A DNA stretch of 64,000 nucleotides, from the NCBI RefSeq assembly GCF_014651855.1, contig NZ_BMXR01000008.1:159596-223595 (forward strand), in the 5' to 3' direction. The notes under the pieces were generated by a model. The model saw only the letters and a program-made list of their open reading frames with translations, searched no databases and was not told the DNA's origin. This document shows, in pieces, positions 58,661-64,000 of the stretch (its first letter is position 1; every line of letters starts with the position of its first letter). The translations under genes and the position numbers were made by a program. Source of the stretch: Saccharospirillum salsuginis. Lineage in GTDB: Bacteria > Pseudomonadota > Gammaproteobacteria > Pseudomonadales > Natronospirillaceae.

Positions 58661-59587
58661 ATGAAAATGAAGACACTCATCGCCGCGACAACCCTGGCGG
58701 GCTCAGCCGCCCTGGCGCAAGCCAACCAGTGCGATACCGTCCGGTTCGCCGACGTCGGCTGGACCGACATCACCGCCACCACCGCACTGACCTCCGTGGT
58801 CCTGGAAAGCATCGGCTACGACACCGAAAGCCAGCTGCTGTCCGTCCCGGTCACCTACAAATCCCTGGAAAACGGCGACATCGACGTCTTCCTGGGCAAC
58901 TGGATGCCGACGATGGAAGGCGACATCGCGCCGTATCGCGAAGCCGGCACCATCGACATCCTTGGCAAGAATCTGGAAGGCGCCAAATACACCTTGGCGG
59001 TTCCCCAATACGTCCATGACGCGGGCGTCACCAGCTTCGCGGATATTGCCAAGCATGCCGACAAATTCGACCAGGAAATCTTCGGCATCGAACCGGGCAA
59101 CGACGGCAACCGTCTGATCCAATCCATGATCGACAAAGACGCCTTCGGCCTCGGTGACTTCGAAGTCGTCGAATCCTCAGAAGCCGGCATGTTGTCCCAG
59201 GTCCGTCGCGCCACGCGTGGTGACGACTGGATCGTCTTTCTGGGCTGGGAACCACACCCGATGAACGCCAACTTCGACCTGGCGTATCTGTCCGGCGGTG
59301 ACGACTACTTCGGCCCCAACTACGGCGGCGCTACGGTCTACACCAACGTTCGCAAGGATTACACCAGTGAATGCCCGAACGTCGGCCAACTGCTGAACAA
59401 CCTGGAATTCACCCTGGCCATGGAAAACGAAGTGATGGCCAAGATCCTCGACGACGGTGAGCAGCCCAAAGCCGCGGCGAAAGCCTGGTTGGCCGCCAAC
59501 CCGGACGTACTGGACAGCTGGCTGGACGGCGTCGACACCATCGACGGTGAATCGGCTCTGGAAAAAGCCCGCGTGGCATTGCAGTAA
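58661..59587 (+). CDS. choX: Choline-binding periplasmic protein ChoX
   Basis: A 308-residue binding protein with a signal peptide (cleavage near LAQA). VRFADVGWTDITATTALTSV, NWMPTMEG, NDGNRLIQSMID and WEPHPMNANFDLAYLSGGDD are typical of ChoX, in which aromatic side chains cage the trimethylammonium group. ATG 58661 has AGGA with 9-base spacing. First gene of the choXWV importer downstream of betA. Confidence 0.94.
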   Translation: MKMKTLIAATTLAGSAALAQANQCDTVRFADVGWTDITATTALTSVVLESIGYDTESQLLSVPVTYKSLENGDIDVFLGNWMPTMEGDIAPYREAGTIDILGKNLEGAKYTLAVPQYVHDAGVTSFADIAKHADKFDQEIFGIEPGNDGNRLIQSMIDKDAFGLGDFEVVESSEAGMLSQVRRATRGDDWIVFLGWEPHPMNANFDLAYLSGGDDYFGPNYGGATVYTNVRKDYTSECPNVGQLLNNLEFTLAMENEVMAKILDDGEQPKAAAKAWLAANPDVLDSWLDGVDTIDGESALEKARVALQ

Positions 59588-59630
59588 TTCGACGCTGACA
59601 ACCTGAAGGGGGAGGGGTGGCATCGATACG

Positions 59631-60515
59631 ATGCCGTCCGTCCCCCGGTTTGAATTCAGCGTCCCCACCGAGACTTTTGTTCCTATGGAAGATTATAAAA
59701 TCCCCCTGGGCCGGTCGATCGAACGTTTTTTCGACTGGCTGGTGGATGCGGGCGATTGGCTGTTCGATGGTATTTCCGTCGTGCTCGAATGGCTGATCGA
59801 AAGCACCACCGACGCACTGCTCTGGTTTCCGACCTGGGCCTTTATCATCATCGCCGTTGGCATGGTCGCCTGGTTTCGTCGCAACCACGGCCTGACGGCT
59901 TTTGCCCTGATATCCCTGCTGTTGATCTGGAACCTGGGGTATTGGGAAGACACCATTCAAACACTCGTCATGGTGGTGTATGCCACTGGCCTGTGTGTGC
60001 TGCTCGGTCTGCCCATCGGCATCATGACCGCCCATCGTCCGTGGATGTTCACCGCCATCCGGCCGGTGCTCGATTTGATGCAAACCGTGCCACCATTTGT
60101 GTACTTGATTCCAACCTTGACCCTGTTTGGTCTGGGTGTTGTACCGGGCCTGATCGCGACCATGGTGTTCGCCATCGCCGCCCCGATTCGCCTGACGCAC
60201 CTGGGCATCTCCCAGGTCCCGAAAGAGTTGGTCGAGGCGGGTCGTTCCTTTGGCTGTTCCAATCAGCAGCTGTTGTGGCGCATCGAAATTCCGGCCGCTG
60301 CCTCCAGCATTGCTGCGGGCATAACCCAGTGCATCATGCTGTCTCTGTCCATGGTGGTGATTTCCGCTCTGGTCGGAGCCGACGGCCTCGGTAAACCCGT
60401 GGTACGCGCCTTGAATACCGTCGACATCGCCCGCGGCTTTGAAGCCGGCCTGGCCATCGTCCTGTTGGCGATTCTGCTGGACCGCCTGTTCAAGAACAAA
60501 CACGAGGTGAGCTGA
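59631..60515 (+). CDS. choW: Choline ABC transporter permease ChoW
   Basis: A 294-residue permease with about six to seven membrane segments. Recognisable parts are YKIPLGRSIERFFDWLVDAG, LDLMQTVPPFVYLIPTLTLF, PIRLTHLGISQVPKELVEAG and MVVISALVGADGLGKPVV. The homologous region begins near the internal ATG at 59685, which may be the real start; neither start has an ideal ribosome binding site. It ends directly against choV. Confidence 0.92.
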   Translation: MPSVPRFEFSVPTETFVPMEDYKIPLGRSIERFFDWLVDAGDWLFDGISVVLEWLIESTTDALLWFPTWAFIIIAVGMVAWFRRNHGLTAFALISLLLIWNLGYWEDTIQTLVMVVYATGLCVLLGLPIGIMTAHRPWMFTAIRPVLDLMQTVPPFVYLIPTLTLFGLGVVPGLIATMVFAIAAPIRLTHLGISQVPKELVEAGRSFGCSNQQLLWRIEIPAAASSIAAGITQCIMLSLSMVVISALVGADGLGKPVVRALNTVDIARGFEAGLAIVLLAILLDRLFKNKHEVS

Positions 60516-61673
60516 ATGATCGAATTCAAGAACGTCGACCTGGTCTTCGGTAAAAAAACCGATCGGGCCCTGCCCTTGCTGGACCAGGGGTACGATCGCG
60601 AACGCCTCCTCGATGAAACCGGCCTGGTACTCGGCGTGCGAGACGCCAATCTGAAGGTCAACAAAGGCGAAATCTGTGTTCTGATGGGGTTGTCCGGTTC
60701 GGGCAAATCCAGTCTGATCCGGTGCGTGAACGGTTTGAACGATGTCACGCGCGGCGAGGTGCTGATTGAACACCACGGCGAAACACTGGACTTCTTCAAG
60801 GCGGACGCGGAGACCCAACGCGAGATCCGCATGAAACGGATTTCCATGGTATTCCAGCGCTTCGCCTTGATGCCGTGGCTGACCGTCGCCGAAAACGTCG
60901 CCTTTGCGCTGGACGTACAAAAACTGCCGAAAGATGAGATCGAGCGGCGGGTGAGCGAACAGTTGGCCATTGTCGGGCTGACCGAATGGCGCGACCACAA
61001 GCCCAGTGCCCTGTCCGGTGGCATGCAGCAACGCGTCGGCTTGGCCCGGGCGTTGGCGACCGAGTCCGACATTCTGTTGATGGACGAACCGTTTTCGGCA
61101 CTGGATCCTTTGATCCGTCAGCAATTGCAGGAAGAGCTGCTGCAGCTGCAGGAAAAACTGCAGAAGACCATTATTTTTGTCAGCCACGATCTGGACGAAG
61201 CCCTGAAGCTCGGCAACACCATCGCCATCATGAAGGATGGCTGCATTGTCCAGCAGGGCAAACCCCAGGACATCGTGCTGCGTCCGGCCACGGACTACGT
61301 CAAGGACTTCGTCGCCCATACCAACCCGTTGCATGTACTGCGCTGCGGCGATATCGCCCAACCGCTCACCGACCACCCGCAACGCGACGGGCGTTATTGC
61401 ATCGACGAAAAACAGGACTGCTGGTATGACGCGGCCGGGCAGCAGCTGTATCAGGGTAGCCAGGCGGTCGCTTTGCAGCGCTGGCAGACCGGCGAGTCGA
61501 TGGATGCCTTGCACGCCCAGCCAACGCTGGTGGACGCGGGGTGCACCTTCAAGGATGCCCTGGAAATACGATATCGCACCGGGTACGCGGTACTGGTCAC
61601 CGATGGGGCGGGTGAGACCCGGGTCATTGGCGATCGGGAACTGTACCGAGGGCTGCTCGGGCAGGCCGCCTGA
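60516..61673 (+). CDS. choV: Choline ABC transporter ATP-binding protein ChoV
   Basis: A 385-residue ATPase: Walker A GLSGSGKSSLIR, Q-loop FQRFALMPWLTV, signature SALSGGMQQRVGLARAL, Walker B DILLMDEPFSALDPLI, switch VSHDLDEALKLG. The last 110 residues form an accessory domain as in betaine/choline importers. The start codon follows the choW stop with no gap. It drives choline import to feed BetA and BetB. Confidence 0.95.
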   Translation: MIEFKNVDLVFGKKTDRALPLLDQGYDRERLLDETGLVLGVRDANLKVNKGEICVLMGLSGSGKSSLIRCVNGLNDVTRGEVLIEHHGETLDFFKADAETQREIRMKRISMVFQRFALMPWLTVAENVAFALDVQKLPKDEIERRVSEQLAIVGLTEWRDHKPSALSGGMQQRVGLARALATESDILLMDEPFSALDPLIRQQLQEELLQLQEKLQKTIIFVSHDLDEALKLGNTIAIMKDGCIVQQGKPQDIVLRPATDYVKDFVAHTNPLHVLRCGDIAQPLTDHPQRDGRYCIDEKQDCWYDAAGQQLYQGSQAVALQRWQTGESMDALHAQPTLVDAGCTFKDALEIRYRTGYAVLVTDGAGETRVIGDRELYRGLLGQAA

Positions 61674-61680
61674 GTGTGTG

Positions 61681-61709
61681 TTGGGTTACGCGCGTTCGCG
61701 CTAACCCAA
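61681..61709. repeat. Hairpin element after choV
   Basis: TTGGGTTA and TAACCCAA flank GCGC-GTTC-GCGC with one unpaired base. No T tract follows. It resembles the short elements near 54081 and may end or stabilise the bet-cho transcript. Confidence 0.6.
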
Positions 61710-61907
61710 CCTGCATCATCGATGCCACTGTACGTGCTGGCGTTCCGCTTCCGTACCAGAGCACTACCCACTTCTCCTTTCCGTCGGCAGAATGCTGGCG
61801 CCATCCGTATTAAGACCATGGTCTAATAGATCTCGATTCAAGAAACCGTCATCTTGAATCATGGCTCAAACCCCTTCCACAACGACAAAAAGATCGGGGG
61901 ACGCATT

Positions 61908-62453
61908 ATGAATCTGTGGTGGCTCGTCACGTCCAGTGTCTATTGCAGTTATTCCGAACTCAAGCAGCGCCGCTGTCTCGCGCTGGGCTGGCGTGAGATC
62001 GGCGATCTGGAGCGCTACATCAAGGAAAAGAAAGGTTGGGAACGCCAGTTCAAAACCTTTGTGCAACTCAAGGGCAACATCGCCTACCCGCGCGATAAAC
62101 GCTGGACCGAGGAGGACAGCGCTCTCACCGGCGTACCCACGATTTTCTGGAATCTGCTGCAGATCCGGGAAGGGGATTATGTCGCCGTTATCGAAACCGG
62201 CAACCAACTGACTCTGGGCAGCATCGAAGTGCGCGGCGTGGGCCGTGTCACGCAGGATGCCATGCGCAGTTATCACTTCAACGAGGAATTCCACCACGCC
62301 CACGAAGTCTGTGCCGGGCTGGAGTGGAAAGACTGGGATCTGGCGCACTACGGTGAGCTGGATAAACCGAGTCGGTCATTCAAGGCCTTGTTGCAGGATA
62401 ACGATCAGTTGGACAAGGTGGATGAAGCCTGGGGGGCGATAACAGCGGAGTAG
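61908..62453 (+). CDS. Unknown protein, possible PUA/EVE-like fold
   Basis: A 181-residue cytoplasmic protein: NLWWLVTSSVYCSYSELKQR, ERYIKEKKGWERQFKTFVQL, ALTGVPTIFWNLLQIREGDY, QLTLGSIEVRGVGRVTQD. A beta-barrel with an opening like that of EVE/PUA RNA- or modified-base-binding domains is possible, but no diagnostic motif is certain. ATG 61908 has GGGGG about 7 bases upstream. Its TAG stop is the first triplet of the palindromic element at 62451. Confidence 0.65.
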   Translation: MNLWWLVTSSVYCSYSELKQRRCLALGWREIGDLERYIKEKKGWERQFKTFVQLKGNIAYPRDKRWTEEDSALTGVPTIFWNLLQIREGDYVAVIETGNQLTLGSIEVRGVGRVTQDAMRSYHFNEEFHHAHEVCAGLEWKDWDLAHYGELDKPSRSFKALLQDNDQLDKVDEAWGAITAE

Positions 62454-62560
62454 GGCAGAAGAGCGAAGCGATATCTGCCATGGGAATTTGATTTGGCTCA
62501 AATCTGGTATTTTGCCATCGGTTTAGTATCGGCAGATATCGCTCCGCTCTTCTGCCCTAC
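62451..62560. repeat. Palindromic element, GTAGGGCAGAAG family, copy 3
   Basis: 110 bp whose two 29-base ends are inverted copies with one mismatch (left starts TAGGGCAGAAGAGCG, right ends CGCTCTTCTGCCCTA). The initial TAG is the stop codon of the upstream gene, as in copy 1 at 36904. Confidence 0.85.
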
Positions 62561-62580
62561 AACTCAATATTCGCCATGCA

Positions 62581-63030
62581 TCAAGACTCCACCAACTGCC
62601 GATACAACAACTCCGACAACGCCTTCAATTCCAGCGCCTGCTCGGCGGTCATTTCCGTCTGGCACATCAGTCCCTCCGGTACATTCGCCGCTTCCTCCCG
62701 CCGCTGCCAGCCCGTTTCCGTCACCCGAATCAACCGCTGGCGTTTGTCCCCGTCCGATTTCACCAACTGAATCAATTCCTTCTGTTCCAGTCGTTTCAGG
62801 ATCGGCGTCAGGGTGCCGGAGTCGAACCGGGTGGTTTCCACCAGCCGTTTGATCGGCACCTCATCTTCCTCCCACAACGCCAGCATCACCAGATACTGCG
62901 GATAGGTCAGGTCCAGCGGGTCGAGCAGGGGGCGGTAAGCACGGACCAGGGCGTTGGTGGCCGAATACAGCGAATGACAAATCTGATTCGTCAGCTTCAA
63001 TTGGGGGTAGTCGGCGTGTTTGGCGGACAA
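62581..63030 (-). CDS. ohrR: MarR-family organic hydroperoxide regulator OhrR
   Basis: A 149-residue repressor. KLTNQICHSLYSATNALVRA with redox Cys18, LDLTYPQYLVMLALWE and the winged helix DSGTLTPILKRLEQKELIQL match OhrR. Oxidation of Cys18 by organic peroxides would release DNA. No ohr gene is adjacent in the window; the divergent neighbour is a DUF1499 gene. Palindromes in front of it fit as operators. Confidence 0.92.
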   Translation of the reverse strand: MSAKHADYPQLKLTNQICHSLYSATNALVRAYRPLLDPLDLTYPQYLVMLALWEEDEVPIKRLVETTRFDSGTLTPILKRLEQKELIQLVKSDGDKRQRLIRVTETGWQRREEAANVPEGLMCQTEMTAEQALELKALSELLYRQLVES

Positions 63031-63065
63031 GTCGAACTCCTGCGGATGTGATTAATGTAACTATT

Positions 63066-63119
63066 TTGCGCGCAAGGTATTGACCGGTCAAGGTGCTAGG
63101 GATAAAGTCTTGCGCACAA
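63066..63119. promoter_or_regulatory. Three palindromes in the ohrR upstream region
   Basis: TTGCGCGCAA (63066-63075), TTGACCGGTCAA (63080-63091) and TTGCGCACAA (63110-63119, extended CTTGCGCACAAG). The first and third share TTGCGC-n-CAA and are good candidates for OhrR binding between ohrR and the divergent gene. Confidence 0.65.
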
Positions 63120-63166
63120 GATATATTTCAAAACCTTTTAGATAGACCCCATCAAGGAGACTGCAG

Positions 63167-63628
63167 ATGAAAATCGTACTGATCATTTTGGCGTTGCTGA
63201 TCGTGGTGAACGTCGTTCGCATCGTGGTACAGAACACCCGTGCGCCGGAACTCGGCCATGAAAACGGCATTCTCAAGCCGCTGAGCAAGAAACCCAATGC
63301 CGTGTCCACCCAGGCGGAAGACGTGGAAAAACGCGTTGCTCCCTGGCCGTTCAAGGACAGTCTGGAAGCCACGGTAAGCGCCATTGAATCGGCCGTTAGC
63401 CAGTATGGCGGCGCCGAGCTGAAGACGCGCGACGACAACTATCTCTACTACGTGTTCACCACGCCCACCATGCACTTTCACGACGACGTCGAGTTCTATC
63501 TGAACGAGGAAGACCGGACTGTGCAGTTTCGCAGCGCCAGCCGTGCCGGTTATTCCGATATGGGGCTGAATCGCAAGCGGTATGACGCGTTGAAGGAACT
63601 TTACGACCAGGTCGCTGTCGAACAGTGA
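63167..63628 (+). CDS. DUF1499-family protein
   Basis: A 153-residue protein with one N-terminal membrane segment (VLIILALLIVVNVVRIVV), then PNAVSTQAED, LEATVSAIESAVSQYGG, YYVFTTPTMHFHDDVEFYLN and FRSASRAGYSDMGLNRKRYD, which is diagnostic of DUF1499. The fold is unknown and the function unassigned. CAAGGAG precedes the ATG. 20 bases before the oxidoreductase gene, so co-transcription is likely. Confidence 0.9.
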   Translation: MKIVLIILALLIVVNVVRIVVQNTRAPELGHENGILKPLSKKPNAVSTQAEDVEKRVAPWPFKDSLEATVSAIESAVSQYGGAELKTRDDNYLYYVFTTPTMHFHDDVEFYLNEEDRTVQFRSASRAGYSDMGLNRKRYDALKELYDQVAVEQ

Positions 63629-63648
63629 GCGCTTTGCGAGGAGACAGC

Positions 63649-64000
63649 ATGAAAACCTACGATCTGATCGTCATCGGTTCCGGGGCCGGCGGCTTGACCG
63701 CCGCCTTTACCGCGCTCGGTTTCGGCAAGAAGGTGTTGGTGGTCGAAAAGGACCGGCCCGGCGGTGAATGCACCTGGTCCGGCTGTGTGCCGAGCAAGGC
63801 ACTGATCAACCGCGCCAAGGCGGTTCATACCGCGCGTCAGTTCGCCGACATCCAACCGGATACGGCGTCGATCCTGGCCGAGGTTCGCGAGGTGAGCGAG
63901 TCGGTCTACGAAGAAGAAACACCGGAGGTGATCGAGAAAGCCGGTGCGGATTACGTCAACGGCTATGCCCGGTTTACCGATGCCCACACCATCGATGTTG
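63649..64000 (+). CDS. Class I pyridine nucleotide-disulfide oxidoreductase, 3' end outside window
   Basis: 117 codons are visible. FAD motif YDLIVIGSGAGGLTAAFTAL and the redox disulfide GGECTWSGCVPSKAL (Cys41, Cys46) place it with mercuric-reductase/lipoamide-dehydrogenase-like enzymes. AGGAG lies 5 bases before the ATG. The substrate cannot be decided from this part. Confidence 0.9.
   Translation, partial: MKTYDLIVIGSGAGGLTAAFTALGFGKKVLVVEKDRPGGECTWSGCVPSKALINRAKAVHTARQFADIQPDTASILAEVREVSESVYEEETPEVIEKAGADYVNGYARFTDAHTIDV

Noticed and set aside
59409..61514. Very long open frame on the minus strand opposite choW and choV
   Set aside because: It is antisense to two clear transporter genes; its length comes from GC-rich codon bias, and it has no recognisable domain or ribosome binding site.
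1..64000. CRISPR arrays, rRNA or tRNA genes
   Set aside because: No regularly spaced repeats with unique spacers and no convincing tRNA or rRNA sequence were seen on reading both strands.

Overview
The window is a stretch of chromosome from a Gram-negative gammaproteobacterium. Housekeeping genes resemble Pseudomonas or Oceanospirillales relatives (rhlB, pdxB, alaA, msrB, ohrR, sppA). Type VI secretion (T6SS) genes plus a full choline-to-betaine locus suggest a marine or moderately halophilic member, perhaps Saccharospirillaceae; this assignment is inference. Most of the window is GC-rich and codes densely. The clear exception is an AT-rich accessory stretch at about 9.0-16.6 kb.

Layout. 0-4.7 kb: a large LysM-containing protein, cut by the left edge, then two tandemly duplicated SUMF1/formylglycine-type lipoproteins on the opposite strand. 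4.8-8.9 kb: a beta-hydroxyacid dehydrogenase, rhlB and pdxB. 9.4-13.9 kb: five AT-rich orphan genes in one orientation, separated by three or four attC-like imperfect palindromes, two of which contain the stop codon of the preceding gene. This looks like an integron cassette cluster without an integrase. 14-16.6 kb: a fused nucleotidyltransferase-HEPN protein, hcp, and a small orphan plus lipoprotein that may be a T6SS effector-immunity pair.

16.6-22.4 kb (minus strand): a tight six-gene cluster joining a small OmpA protein, a binding protein fused to OmpA, a VWA lipoprotein, a ProX-like binding protein, an XpaC-like membrane protein and TelA. This is the best candidate for an uncharacterised envelope system. 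22.7-41 kb: metabolic, transport and small unknown genes, including an SppA-type protease with an extra beta-rich front domain, a degraded gene duplicate marked by a 99-bp direct repeat, a YgeA-type racemase and yqfB. 41-42.8 kb: a divergent ArsR/ArsP-type pair with palindromic operators. 42.8-48 kb: a phosphonate-type ABC importer (phnDCEE) with a HAD phosphatase and a DeoR regulator.

48-54 kb: ornithine cyclodeaminase family gene, alaA, msrB, a secreted cyanophycinase-like peptidase and a nucleotidyltransferase-fold protein. 54.4-61.7 kb: betI-betB-betA-choX-choW-choV, which together import choline and oxidise it to glycine betaine under BetI control. 61.9-64 kb: ohrR, a DUF1499 protein and the start of a disulfide oxidoreductase.

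Several families of long palindromic elements are scattered between genes from 36.9 kb onward. One family abuts or supplies the TAG stop codon of the gene it follows, and two copies of another family bracket betA in opposite orientation.
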